The notes: generated by a model not told the origin, from the sequence alone. A stretch of DNA of 64,000 nucleotides from JBMNSK01 sp050945155 (GCA_050945155.1 JBMNSK010000002.1:6575-70574); one strand, 5' to 3'. Shown: positions 8,305-18,885, counted from the first letter of the stretch. Numbers and translations are program-made.

Positions 8305-10758
8305 ATGGTTGCGAAGAAAAAATATCTTCTGGCATTTGATACGGCCAACGAAGTTGTGGCTATTGGTATTGGATGCCTTGATGAACAGACCCGGTCGGTT
8401 GTCTTAGAGAAAACCTATGAGATTGAGGCAAAGCGGGCTTCGAATACAAAGCTGCTTCCAGCTATTGATGAGGTCTTTTCAAGCCTTGGAATTGCAAAAG
8501 ATGACTTGGCCTGTGTCGCAGTTGGCCGCGGTCCTGGTTCTTTTACTGGCGTCCGCATTGCGCTTGCTACGGCAAAGGGCATAGCGCAGGCTCGTGGAGT
8601 GGCGCTTGTAGGGCTTTCCACCCTCGACTCCATTGCTTGGAATGCCTATGACGCAGGGGTACGAGGAAATCTTTTGGTTCTGGCGGATGCCATGAGAAAA
8701 GAGGTGTATCCCGTTCGCTATTACCTCCAAGCGGATGGCCCAAAGCGCCTTGAGGCAGACACGGTTATCAAAGCTGAGGAAGAAGCAAAGAGGATTACTG
8801 CTGCGGCAGCTTGTGCTCAAGAACCGCTTCAAGTGACCGGTGACGCGTTGAAAAAATATGCCGCGCTCTTTCAGCCGGTATCTTCCTTTCTTCCTGAGAA
8901 TCTGTGGACGCCGAAGGGAAGCGGTCTTATTCGCGCGTTCGAGGCTGCCTGGCAAAACGAAGAAATTGACCCATTTGATGCTAGTCGCCACAATCCTGCT
9001 TTCGTGTTGCCTGTATATACCCGCTTATCTGATGCTGAGGAAAACGAGCGCATTCGTTTGTCTAAAAATGACCCGAAGAATCTGCGCACGGGAGTTCAAG
9101 ATGCGCATCTGCGCCGTGACCAACGCGCGACCATGCACGATACGGCTATTTTGAACGCGGTGCCCTCAGCTGACGGTATCACCTACCGGCCGCTTGATGC
9201 CGCACACGTTGCTTCCGTGGCGGCACTCGAAAGCGAGCTTATGGGTTCTGATGCGTGGAATGAAACCATGGTGGCTGATGAACTACCGCGGAAAGACCGT
9301 GTGTGGTGGGCTGCCTACGCGCCGAGTGAATCCATCTTGCACGAGGGTGAGCTTATTGCGTATGCCGGTGGTCTTGTTGTTGATGGTGACCTGCAGATAC
9401 TGAAAGTTGCAACGCAGTCTTCATGGCAGCGTCGCCATATTGCAAGAAACCTTTTGGCGCGTGTTGCAGCTGATGCGCGTGACTTAGGTGCAAATCGTGC
9501 GAGCCTTGAGGTGCGCAAGTCGAATACGGGTGCACAGGCGTTTTACACCTCTCTTGGTTTTTCACCGCTTGGAACGCGAGCACACTATTACTCAGACGGC
9601 GAAGATGCACGTATCATGGCTGGTCCTTTGCCGCTTGCTCCCGTGGATGTAGCGGGAATGCGTTTGCAGGTACACCGCGATACCTTTGAAGATACGCTTT
9701 CTGCGTCTGAACCGAAAAATCACCCACTCATTCTCGCCATTGAAAGCTCCTGCGATGAAACGGCAGCGGCTTTGGTGGATGCCTCGGGTGAATTGCTTGG
9801 CGATGTGCTTGCTTCTCAGATTGATTTTCATGCTCGTTTCGGGGGCGTTGTTCCCGAGATTGCGAGCCGAAAGCATATTGAGGCCATCTGTGGGGTCTGC
9901 GATGAGTGTTTTGAAGTTGCGCGTCGTAACACAGAGAATCCCAACTTGTCTTGGAAAGACCTTGATGCCATAGCAGTTACCTATGCGCCAGGATTAGTTG
10001 GTGCATTGGTAGTCGGTGTCGCATTCGGCAAAGGCGCTGCCTGGGCACTTGACCTCCCCTTTATTGGTGTTAACCATCTTGAGGGTCATCTCTATGCAAA
10101 CAAAATCGGTGCTCCTGATTTCAAACCACCTGCTGTGGTTTCGCTTGTTTCGGGTGGAAACACGCTTCTTGTTTATATGAAAGACTGGGGCTCATATGAG
10201 ACGCTTGGTTCGACCATCGATGATGCAGTCGGGGAGGCGTTTGACAAAGTCGCCAAGGCACTAGGTCTTGGGTATCCGGGTGGACCGGTAATTTCAAAGT
10301 ACGCAAAGCGAGGGAACGCGGATGCAATAGCCTTCCCGCGTGCCATGATGCATTCGGGTGACCTCCGTTTCTCGCTTTCTGGGCTTAAGACGGCTGTGGT
10401 GACCTATATCAATGAGCAACGATCACTGGGAAATGAGCTCAATATTTGCGATATCGCAGCAAGTTTTCAACAGGCTGTAGTTGATGTTCAGGTTCATAAG
10501 GCACAGATGGCACTTGAGCAAACCGGAGCGCGTACCTTCTGTTTGGGCGGAGGCGTTGCTGCTAACCCGGTTTTGCGCGCGGCCTATGAAAAACTCTGCA
10601 GTGAAATGGGCGTTCGTCTTATTATGCCGCCGCTTTCAGCTTGTACCGACAATGCAGCCATGATTGCGCTTGTTGCTCTCGACCGCTATAAACAGAAAAA
10701 GTTTTTTGGGCTCGATGCTGACGCGTATGCGCATGCAAGCCTCGATGATCCCTACTAA
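8305..10758 (+). CDS. TsaB-RimI-TsaD fusion, t6A tRNA modification and protein acetylation
   Basis: One 817-residue ORF holds three complete domains. TsaB (about 1-250) has GRGPGSFTGVRIALA. A GNAT acetyltransferase of RimI type (about 292-440) has LEVRKSNTGAQAFY and LGF. TsaD (about 473-817) has IESSCDETAA, the metal-binding NHLEGH (H591, H595) and CTDNAAMIA. TsaB and TsaD form the core that transfers threonylcarbamoyl to A37 of tRNA; RimI acetylates the N-terminus of ribosomal protein S18. In the GNAT domain the acetyl-CoA loop reads QRRHIARNLL, with H where a glycine is usual. There is no internal stop or frameshift. tsaE lies directly upstream in the same operon. Confidence 0.95.
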   Translation: MVAKKKYLLAFDTANEVVAIGIGCLDEQTRSVVLEKTYEIEAKRASNTKLLPAIDEVFSSLGIAKDDLACVAVGRGPGSFTGVRIALATAKGIAQARGVALVGLSTLDSIAWNAYDAGVRGNLLVLADAMRKEVYPVRYYLQADGPKRLEADTVIKAEEEAKRITAAAACAQEPLQVTGDALKKYAALFQPVSSFLPENLWTPKGSGLIRAFEAAWQNEEIDPFDASRHNPAFVLPVYTRLSDAEENERIRLSKNDPKNLRTGVQDAHLRRDQRATMHDTAILNAVPSADGITYRPLDAAHVASVAALESELMGSDAWNETMVADELPRKDRVWWAAYAPSESILHEGELIAYAGGLVVDGDLQILKVATQSSWQRRHIARNLLARVAADARDLGANRASLEVRKSNTGAQAFYTSLGFSPLGTRAHYYSDGEDARIMAGPLPLAPVDVAGMRLQVHRDTFEDTLSASEPKNHPLILAIESSCDETAAALVDASGELLGDVLASQIDFHARFGGVVPEIASRKHIEAICGVCDECFEVARRNTENPNLSWKDLDAIAVTYAPGLVGALVVGVAFGKGAAWALDLPFIGVNHLEGHLYANKIGAPDFKPPAVVSLVSGGNTLLVYMKDWGSYETLGSTIDDAVGEAFDKVAKALGLGYPGGPVISKYAKRGNADAIAFPRAMMHSGDLRFSLSGLKTAVVTYINEQRSLGNELNICDIAASFQQAVVDVQVHKAQMALEQTGARTFCLGGGVAANPVLRAAYEKLCSEMGVRLIMPPLSACTDNAAMIALVALDRYKQKKFFGLDADAYAHASLDDPY

Positions 10759-10790
10759 AAACCCAGCAATACTAAGCTTCAAGCAGGCAG

Positions 10791-11537
10791 TTATGCCTCT
10801 TCTTTGACTCCGGTATGAATTGCGGCAATACCACCGCTTAAGTTAGTCCATTCCACCTTTTTAAAACCAGCGTTTTTCAGCATGCCTGCGAACTCTTCTT
10901 GCGGGGGAAATGCACGAATAGAATCACCGAGGTAGATAAAACTATCGAGGTCTTTTGTAATAAGGCGCCCCCAGAACGGAATGAGGTGTTTGAGATAGAA
11001 AGAATACAATCCACGCCAGGCCTTATTTTGTGGGCGTGAGAATTCAAGACAAACCAAGGTTCCACCTGGTTTCAAGACACGATACATCTCTGAGAGAGCT
11101 TTTTCTCGGTCAGGCATATTGCGAATGCCATACGCAACCGTCACGACATCAAAACTGGCATCCTCAAAAAGAATGTCTTGCGCGTCGACGACAGCAAAGG
11201 TAACTGGAACACCGCAGGAATCCCCGGCAAGATAGTGCCCACGAGCAACTTCAAGCATGGCGGGAACGAGGTCGGAACAGACAATGGAGGCTGGGTGTTT
11301 TTTACGTGCAAGCTCAAAGCTTACATCGCCGGTACCGCCGGCAATATCGAGAACCTTCGTGTCTTTTTTGACTGGTACTTTATCAACGAGCTTAGCAAGC
11401 CAGACCTTACAGGCTCCGAAACTTGAAACCGTATTAAAGAGCTCATATCTCTGCGCGATTTTAGTGAAAATGACATGGACGCGTTCAGTCTGCATCTGCG
11501 CAAACGATTCATCGACTGTCTTTTCCTCCGCAGACAT
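10791..11537 (-). CDS. menG: Demethylmenaquinone methyltransferase (MenG/UbiE family)
   Basis: A class I SAM-dependent methyltransferase of the UbiE/MenG family, 248 residues. Motif I is DIAGGTGDVSFELA, and the family motifs VTVAYGIRNMPD and LEFSRPQ are present. It would catalyse the last methylation in menaquinone synthesis. The ATG at 11537 has AAGGACGG upstream; a longer in-frame ORF extends to 11657 but lacks family similarity there. No other men genes are in the window. Only the family and neighbours suggest menaquinone rather than another substrate. Confidence 0.88.
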   Translation of the reverse strand: MSAEEKTVDESFAQMQTERVHVIFTKIAQRYELFNTVSSFGACKVWLAKLVDKVPVKKDTKVLDIAGGTGDVSFELARKKHPASIVCSDLVPAMLEVARGHYLAGDSCGVPVTFAVVDAQDILFEDASFDVVTVAYGIRNMPDREKALSEMYRVLKPGGTLVCLEFSRPQNKAWRGLYSFYLKHLIPFWGRLITKDLDSFIYLGDSIRAFPPQEEFAGMLKNAGFKKVEWTNLSGGIAAIHTGVKEEA

Positions 11538-11688
11538 ACGCCGTCCTTCTTTATTCTGTGAAGTTTTCTTTTCAGGTGATATACCTGGGCTTTTAAATCT
11601 CGGAGGGCAGTATAGCATGTAGGAAGCATCATTCGCCTTTTGCAATCTGCCGTGCAAACGGTAGAAAGGAAGCGCGTGTTGGCGAAAA

Positions 11689-11697
11689 TGCTATGAT
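11689..11697 (+). promoter_or_regulatory. Extended -10 promoter for the amidohydrolase-like operon
   Basis: TGCTATGAT (TGn plus TATGAT) lies 36 bases upstream of the 11733 start, in the divergent gap from menG. The same form, TGCTATGAT, precedes eno. Confidence 0.5.
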
Positions 11698-11732
11698 AGG
11701 CAAACGAAAATAACGAAAAAGGTGGTTAGCGT

Positions 11733-13088
11733 ATGCTGCTTTGTTCACGATATGTTTTGCCCGTCAGTACAGAGCCGTTTCAGGACGGCGCTATTCTTGT
11801 GCGCGGCGGAAAGATTTTAGATATCGGGCCTGCCAATATGCTTAAGCTTAGGCATCCGCATGAAGAGATAAAAGACTTTGGCAACGCCGTATTAATGCCA
11901 GGTCTTATTGACCTGTATAGCCAGATTGATAACTCTGTCCTTCGAGGGCTTATGCCGGATGCGCCTTATCCAGAGTGGGTTTTGGCCATGCTTGACTACA
12001 GTCAAAAGATGGACAAAAACGACTGGTATCACTCATCGCTTTTGGGTGGCCTTGAGGCCTTGTCTTCAGGCATTACGACGTCGGCTAATATTACGGCCAA
12101 CAGTGCACCGCTTGAGGCGGTTGAAGATATCGGCATGCGTAGTGTTATTTACCGCGAGGTGCGGGCTGTTGATAGGCATCGTATTGACGACGTGATGAAA
12201 AAGGCAGAACACGATATCGACAAGTGGCAGGCAAGCAGTACGAGCGGATTGGTGACCGTAGGCATTGCGCCTGGTCCGGTATTTACCTGCCATCCCGCAG
12301 TCTTTCGCGCGGTAAGCGAACTTGCAAATCGTAAGAATATTCCAGTTGCTATGCGCCTTGCAGGCAGCCAAGAAGAGTGCAACTTCCTTTGCTATGGCTC
12401 GTCGGTCTTTTCGGTATCCGAGATGCAGGATCGCAACGTATATATGGAAATTGCACCCTGGCTTCCGACTGGTGCAAGTCCCGTTCGCTATGCCCTGAAC
12501 TGGGATGCTTTTGAAGCTGAAAACGTCATGGTCATTCAGGGTATTTATGTGAATGACGAAGACATTAAGAAACTAAAGGAGTACAACGTCTCCATTGCCA
12601 CCTGTCCGCGCAGTAATGCGCAATTGGGTATGGGTGTTGCGCCGGTTATGGATTATCTCAAGGCAGGCATCAATGTCGGCTTTGGTACGAATTCTTCCGC
12701 CGCAACGGAGGCGACCGACCTTATTGTAGAAATGCGTACCGGGATGCAACTGCAGCGCGCTATGCGGCCGGCCGACTTCATTAATTCGAGCACCGTGCTT
12801 GAGATGGGAACTTTGGGTGCTGCTCGAGTACTCAAGATGGACGATAAAATTGGCTCACTTGAAATGGGTAAGTGCGCCGATATCATTGCCATCGACCTTT
12901 CCCACTCTCACCAGATGCCCTTTGATGACCCGGCGTCATCCATTGTGAATACCTGCAGTGGCAACGATGTATTGATGACTATGGTTGACGGAGAAATTCG
13001 TTACGAAAATAGCCAGTGGCGTGTCGATGTCAATGTTTCTGAATGTATCGACAGAGTGATTGAGTTACGGGAAAAACTAAGGGCGTAA
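11733..13088 (+). CDS. Amidohydrolase-fold protein lacking metal ligands (probable pseudoenzyme)
   Basis: A 451-residue protein with the layout of the SsnA/TrzN/cytosine-deaminase amidohydrolases: an N-terminal beta-sandwich start, MPGLID at the first barrel strand, and a closing GSLEMGKCADIIAIDL segment. The metal ligands are missing. The usual HxH reads Y62-S-Q64, the barrel histidine of the H-x-A-E motif reads MRLAGS (R208), the next histidine reads IQG (Q269), and GTD reads GTN (N320). The rest of the fold is well kept, so the gene is not decayed. A non-catalytic or metal-free role is inference. A small basic membrane protein gene follows four bases later. Confidence 0.85.
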   Translation: MLLCSRYVLPVSTEPFQDGAILVRGGKILDIGPANMLKLRHPHEEIKDFGNAVLMPGLIDLYSQIDNSVLRGLMPDAPYPEWVLAMLDYSQKMDKNDWYHSSLLGGLEALSSGITTSANITANSAPLEAVEDIGMRSVIYREVRAVDRHRIDDVMKKAEHDIDKWQASSTSGLVTVGIAPGPVFTCHPAVFRAVSELANRKNIPVAMRLAGSQEECNFLCYGSSVFSVSEMQDRNVYMEIAPWLPTGASPVRYALNWDAFEAENVMVIQGIYVNDEDIKKLKEYNVSIATCPRSNAQLGMGVAPVMDYLKAGINVGFGTNSSAATEATDLIVEMRTGMQLQRAMRPADFINSSTVLEMGTLGAARVLKMDDKIGSLEMGKCADIIAIDLSHSHQMPFDDPASSIVNTCSGNDVLMTMVDGEIRYENSQWRVDVNVSECIDRVIELREKLRA

Positions 13089-13092
13089 AAGC

Positions 13093-13305
13093 ATGGCCAA
13101 GAAAAATAAGCAGAGTGTCAAGCGAACTGCCAAGCAGCGAGCAGAGCGCGAACGTGCCGCACGCGAGCGCGAAGAGCGCGCAAAAGCCGCGCGAGAACGA
13201 GCACAGAAGCGCAAGCAAATTTTCACCATTGTAGTTTGCATCATTTTGGTACTCGCGTTAGGAATTCCTACCATGGCCATTGCCGTCTTTGGCGGAGGTG
13301 CCTAG
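13093..13305 (+). CDS. Small basic single-pass membrane protein
   Basis: A 70-residue protein of unknown function. Residues 1-43 are almost all K, R, E, A and Q (many RERAAR-like repeats), suggesting a long charged helix in the cytoplasm. One membrane helix follows (about 44-66, FTIVVCIILVLALGIP), with a tiny glycine-rich end. It starts four bases after the amidohydrolase-like gene and is probably cotranscribed and translationally coupled. I know of no family assignment. Confidence 0.7.
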   Translation: MAKKNKQSVKRTAKQRAERERAAREREERAKAARERAQKRKQIFTIVVCIILVLALGIPTMAIAVFGGGA

Positions 13306-13336
13306 GCTTTCGCTTTGAGGCTCAAGCGAGGTTATA

Positions 13337-13876
13337 TTGTTCGGCATAAGCGCATTCGAACTATTTCTCATACTGCTCTTCGGCTTCCTTATCTTTGGAC
13401 CCGATAAGCTTCCTGCAATAGCCCAAACTCTTGGGAAGGCTATTGGGCGGCTTCGTGATGCCTCACAGGATATGAATCGTGCCATAAAAAATGAGGTTAG
13501 TGGCACGAGTGAAGTGGGAAGCGAAACAAGCGAAGCTCTCAAACGTACTTGGGAAAACCTTTCACAGACAACACGAGAGCTTGGTTCTGTCGGAAGAGCT
13601 GAGGCGCTTAAACAATCCAAGAATACTTCAGCAGATAAGAAGGCTCATAAGAAAGCAGAAGCTGTCCTCGGTACATCGCTTGCCGCAGAAATCGAGGCCA
13701 AGAAAGAACGTGAAGCGGCCGAAGCAGACGGTTTGGCTAAAGGTAGTCTAGGGGCATCTGGACAAAAAGGCAGCGGTGAAGATCTTTGCGCGGCAGAAGA
13801 CGTGCAAGATGTTGAGACTGAAGATCAGGTTTCAAGCTCCTTATCTGAAGCCTTGAAGAAGAGAAGTGAGCGATAA
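13337..13876 (+). CDS. tatB: Twin-arginine translocase subunit TatA/TatB
   Basis: A 179-residue protein with the TatA/TatB layout: a short N-terminal membrane helix, the FGPDKLP hinge (residues 20-26), an amphipathic helix (AIAQTLGKAIGRLRDA) and a long charged tail. The P after G in the hinge and the length favour TatB over TatA; no second copy is nearby, so it may serve both roles. It starts at TTG 13337 with GCGAGG upstream. tatC follows two bases later. The tail (about residues 60-179) is rich in E, K, A and S and looks disordered. Confidence 0.88.
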   Translation: MFGISAFELFLILLFGFLIFGPDKLPAIAQTLGKAIGRLRDASQDMNRAIKNEVSGTSEVGSETSEALKRTWENLSQTTRELGSVGRAEALKQSKNTSADKKAHKKAEAVLGTSLAAEIEAKKEREAAEADGLAKGSLGASGQKGSGEDLCAAEDVQDVETEDQVSSSLSEALKKRSER

Positions 13877-13878
13877 AT

Positions 13879-14694
13879 ATGCCTATCGGACCAGCTCGCA
13901 TGCCTCTTCTTGACCACTTAGGCGAACTTAGGATGCGCATCGTACGCATCTTAGTTTGTCTCTTTGTTGGTTCAGTAGTGTTTTACATGGCAACACCTAC
14001 CATTGGCCAGCTCTTACTTGCTCCAATCGCAGACTATATTCCCAAGGACGCAAACGGTATGGCCGCCTTACAGGCTATTGACCCGTTCGAAGCATTTACC
14101 GTTCGCTTTAAAATTTCCATGTGGGCTGCTGCGGTAGCAACTTCGCCCGTTATAATCTGGCAGATTCTTGCATTCTTTTTACCGGCATTAAAACCCAACG
14201 AGCGTAAGTGGTTTATTCCAACTTTCGTGGTGGCACTCGCGCTTTTCATCATCGGCGTTTTGTTCTGTTACTTCGTTATTTTGCAGGCTGCGTTCCAATG
14301 GCTTACTGACCAGGCTTTTGGCCTTGGTACCGTGGAGCCTCGCATGTCTTCATACATTGATATCATTATTAATTTCGAACTGGGATTTGGCTTTGCCTTC
14401 GAGCTTCCGCTGATTATTTTCTACCTCGTTGTCTTTGACATTGTGCCGTACAAGAAATTCCGTCAATCGTGGCGCGTCGTATATGTCGTGCTCATGGTCA
14501 TCTGCGCAATGGTTACGCCAGATGCATCTCCTATCACGATGCTGCTCATGTTTGCGGCTATGATAGGTCTCTATGAAATAAGTTTGGCTTTAGCGCGTGT
14601 CGTTTTGACGCGACGGATTAAACGGCAAAACGAAGAGCTTATTGCTGAAGGTCTTGAAGACGAAGTAGAAAGCACCGACTTAAGCACGCGATAG
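13879..14694 (+). CDS. tatC: Twin-arginine translocase subunit TatC
   Basis: The core Tat receptor, which binds twin-arginine signal peptides and passes folded proteins across the membrane. The 271 residues include six hydrophobic segments and the conserved N-terminal MPLLDHLGELRMRIVR. Other family features are FxxP-type LAFFLPALKPNERKW and FELGFGFAFELPLI. It is cotranscribed with tatA/B just upstream. The next genes are the nickel-insertion factors hypA-hypB, which fits export of a folded metalloenzyme. Confidence 0.96.
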   Translation: MPIGPARMPLLDHLGELRMRIVRILVCLFVGSVVFYMATPTIGQLLLAPIADYIPKDANGMAALQAIDPFEAFTVRFKISMWAAAVATSPVIIWQILAFFLPALKPNERKWFIPTFVVALALFIIGVLFCYFVILQAAFQWLTDQAFGLGTVEPRMSSYIDIIINFELGFGFAFELPLIIFYLVVFDIVPYKKFRQSWRVVYVVLMVICAMVTPDASPITMLLMFAAMIGLYEISLALARVVLTRRIKRQNEELIAEGLEDEVESTDLSTR

Positions 14695-14709
14695 AAGAGG
14701 GTAGTGGGC

Positions 14710-15084
14710 ATGCATGAGGCAAGCATCATCATGGGCGTTCTTGATGTTGTGAACAAGACTGCCGAAGAGGCTCATGCAAGACGCGTAACAGAAGTGAAGC
14801 TTTCGGTAGGAGAAATGACCGAAGCCATTCCCGACTCGCTTCATTTTGCATTCGATGCATTGACGAAGGGCAGTATTTGCGAGGGAGCCCACCTCAGTTT
14901 ACGCATGGTGAAGCCTGAAAGTCTTTGTCTTGACTGTGGTGCGCGTTTTACTCATGACCGGTTTCATATGACTTGCCCAGAATGCGGCAGCTACGTACTT
15001 GAACTTTTGCATGGGCGCGAGTTGGATATAGACTCAATAGAAGTAGATATTCCTGAAGATGAGGATACTAAGATAGACGAATAA
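14710..15084 (+). CDS. hypA: Hydrogenase nickel-insertion accessory protein HypA
   Basis: A 124-residue nickel carrier. The start was set at ATG 14710 because the nickel-binding N-terminus of the family is MHE, exactly as seen here, and AGAGGG lies upstream; a GTG at 14704 would bury it. The structural zinc site shows as CLDCG (near residue 76) and CPECG (near residue 93). HypA delivers nickel with HypB to NiFe hydrogenase or urease. hypB follows 23 bases later. No hydrogenase structural genes or hypCDEF are in the window. Confidence 0.95.
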   Translation: MHEASIIMGVLDVVNKTAEEAHARRVTEVKLSVGEMTEAIPDSLHFAFDALTKGSICEGAHLSLRMVKPESLCLDCGARFTHDRFHMTCPECGSYVLELLHGRELDIDSIEVDIPEDEDTKIDE

Positions 15085-15107
15085 GTCAGAATGGGTAGGC
15101 GGTTGAA

Positions 15108-15764
15108 ATGCCGAAAGAAATGGATATACATAAGCCAATACTAGATAAAAACGACAAGCTTGCAGACGAGCTCCGCGCTCGGTTTGCAAAAGAGCATGTT
15201 TTTGTCGTTGACCTCATGGCAAGTCCTGGATCAGGAAAAACCTCTACTATTCTTGCTACCATCGATGCCTTGCGTGATGAGTTCAATATTGCGGTCATCG
15301 AAGGAGATATTGCGAGTTCGGTTGACTCCCAGCGCATCAAAGATCAGGGGATTGCTGCCGTCCAGATCAATACCGGCGGTGCCTGCCACCTGGAAAGCAC
15401 CATGATTAAGCGTGCAGTTGACGTCCTCGACTTGGAGCGCCTTGACCTTATTATTATTGAAAATGTGGGTAACCTGGTATGTCCTACCGACTTCGACCTG
15501 GGAGAAAATGCCAAGATCATGATTCTTTCAGTTCCTGAAGGTCATGATAAGCCCCTGAAATATCCTGGTATCTTTCAGGTCTCCGATGCGGTAATCCTTA
15601 ACAAGGTCGATACCATGCCCGTATTCAACTTTGACATGGCGAGCTTTGAAGCTGACGTAAGAAAGCTCAATCCAGTCGCTCCAATTTTCCCGCTTTCGGC
15701 AACGAGCGGGGAGGGTATGGAGGCATGGACGGAGTGGCTTGCCGATAAGGTACGCCAGGTTTAA
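15108..15764 (+). CDS. hypB: Hydrogenase nickel-incorporation GTPase HypB
   Basis: A 218-residue SIMIBI GTPase. Motifs visible: Walker A ASPGSGKTS (near residue 38), EGDIASSVDSQRI, the metal-binding GGACHLE, ENVGNLVCP and the guanine-specificity NKVD. It hydrolyses GTP to drive nickel transfer from HypA to the enzyme. The His-rich or N-terminal CxxC nickel-storage extension of some homologues is absent, so it is the minimal form. It is in one operon with hypA. Confidence 0.95.
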   Translation: MPKEMDIHKPILDKNDKLADELRARFAKEHVFVVDLMASPGSGKTSTILATIDALRDEFNIAVIEGDIASSVDSQRIKDQGIAAVQINTGGACHLESTMIKRAVDVLDLERLDLIIIENVGNLVCPTDFDLGENAKIMILSVPEGHDKPLKYPGIFQVSDAVILNKVDTMPVFNFDMASFEADVRKLNPVAPIFPLSATSGEGMEAWTEWLADKVRQV

Positions 15765-15788
15765 GGCTTTTATACGAGGTAGGTGGCC

Positions 15789-16598
15789 ATGGAAGCAAAA
15801 GAGCAATACGAAACTTGCGTGCGTGCCTTAGCGCACTTTGGTCATGACCATGGCTTCTCAGATTTTGTGATTGGTCTTTCAGGTGGTATGGACTCAACCC
15901 TAGCCTGCGTGATGGCAGTTGACGCCTTTGGTGCAGACCACGTTCATGGGGTGCTTATGCCCGGCCCCTATTCCTCTTCGTCTTCAATAGAAGATGCGAC
16001 TGCTCTTGCAAAGGCGCTTGGCCTAGAAACGCAGACAGTAAGCATTACCCCTCCATATGAGTCGTTTCTTAACCAGTTTGAAGACAATACGCTTAATAAT
16101 CTTGCTCGCGAGAATATTCAGGCGCGGTGCCGAATGGTGGTACTCATGGCTCTTTCCAACACCTTTGGGTGGATGGTTATCAATACCGGCAATAAGAGCG
16201 AAAGCTATATGGGCTATTCGACTCTGTACGGAGACACCTGTGGGGCGTTTGCACCTTTGGGGGGCCTCTATAAAACAACGGTCTATGAGCTTGCACGCTG
16301 GCGCAACAGCCAAAAAACGAGCCCCATTCCTGACCGCGTTTTTACTAAACCGCCGAGTGCAGAGCTTTCTGAAAATCAGGAAGATGAAAAAGGCTTGGGT
16401 ATTGACTATGCCACACTTGATGCCATTCTGATTCGCCTGATTGAAAAAGGAGAGGATGAAGCTTGCCTTGTACATGCTGGTTTCTGTCCCTCTGACATTC
16501 ACCTTGTTACTAATCGCATCAAGGCCTACTCCTTTAAGCGCCAGATGGAACCGCCGTATCCTACAGAAAAATTTTACGCAGACGAAGTTTCCTCCTAA
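15789..16598 (+). CDS. nadE: NH3-dependent NAD synthetase
   Basis: Converts nicotinic acid adenine dinucleotide to NAD. The protein has the PP-loop GLSGGMDSTLAC near residue 30 and the family segments NTGNKSE and YGDTCGAFAPLGGLYKT. There is no N-terminal glutaminase domain, so ammonia is the expected nitrogen donor. ATG 15789 has GAGGTAGG upstream at good spacing; a GTG at 15783 is in frame. It follows hypB by 24 bases and is probably in the same transcript, though not functionally linked. Confidence 0.94.
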   Translation: MEAKEQYETCVRALAHFGHDHGFSDFVIGLSGGMDSTLACVMAVDAFGADHVHGVLMPGPYSSSSSIEDATALAKALGLETQTVSITPPYESFLNQFEDNTLNNLARENIQARCRMVVLMALSNTFGWMVINTGNKSESYMGYSTLYGDTCGAFAPLGGLYKTTVYELARWRNSQKTSPIPDRVFTKPPSAELSENQEDEKGLGIDYATLDAILIRLIEKGEDEACLVHAGFCPSDIHLVTNRIKAYSFKRQMEPPYPTEKFYADEVSS

Positions 16599-16622
16599 AA
16601 GTAACAGGCATTCAACAAAACG

Positions 16623-16642
16623 CGGGAAAGTCCCGGTCTTTT
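16623..16642 (+). terminator. Possible weak terminator after nadE
   Basis: CGGGA (16623-16627) pairs with TCCCG (16631-16635), followed by GTCTTTTCC. The stem is short and the T run is broken, so this is tentative. Confidence 0.3.
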
Positions 16643-16691
16643 CCTCTTTTCCTTGCAATGCATCGAGCAGATGCGTAAGATACCTAGTGTT

Positions 16692-16718
16692 TTAGCACTC
16701 TCAACCTGAGAGTGCTAG
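16692..16718. promoter_or_regulatory. CIRCE operator of groESL
   Basis: TTAGCACTC, nine spacer bases, then GAGTGCTAG: the canonical CIRCE inverted repeat with one mismatch at the final base (consensus ends TAA). It lies 110 bases upstream of groES. It is the binding site of the heat-shock repressor HrcA, which is not encoded in this window. It implies HrcA repression of groES-groEL. Confidence 0.95.
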
Positions 16719-16828
16719 CAACCGTAGAGGTAATTTGCTTATAGGCGGATGCGTTCGCAGGCAAGAAATTTTCGAAGACGTATCCTCCCAAGCTCGCTAG
16801 AGATTATGAGAAAGGAAGGCAAGCTGAT

Positions 16829-17116
16829 ATGAGTTTAAGACCATTGGGTGATCACGTCATCATCAAGCCCGATGCCGCTGAGGAAAAGACCGACGCAGGT
16901 ATCTACATTGCAACCGAGGCAAGACAGAAGCCTCAGACCGGCACCGTTGTTTCTGTTGGAGAGGGCAAGCTCGACAACAACGGCCAACTTGTTCCTATTA
17001 AAGTTTCTGCTGGTGACAAAATTGTTTACGGTGAGTTCACCGGTACCCAGGTTCATTACAAAGGCGAAGATTATCTGGTAGTTCGCGCTGAGGATATCTA
17101 CGCTGTTATCGAATAG
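16829..17116 (+). CDS. groES: Co-chaperonin GroES
   Basis: The 95-residue lid of the GroEL chamber, full length, starting MSLRPLGDHVII and containing the mobile loop around residues 17-35 and the conserved GDKIVYGEFTGTQV. AGAAAGGAAGG lies upstream of the ATG. It is the first gene after the CIRCE operator and is followed by groEL 61 bases later. Confidence 0.98.
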   Translation: MSLRPLGDHVIIKPDAAEEKTDAGIYIATEARQKPQTGTVVSVGEGKLDNNGQLVPIKVSAGDKIVYGEFTGTQVHYKGEDYLVVRAEDIYAVIE

Positions 17117-17135
17117 TAGTTTCAAGCGTTTTTAG

Positions 17136-18818
<1,683 letters not shown>

Positions 18819-18885
18819 GATTGCCGTGCAGTTCATAAAAAGAACTGCGTATAGGCTTTACAAGCATCAAGCTTGAGTATTTTGA

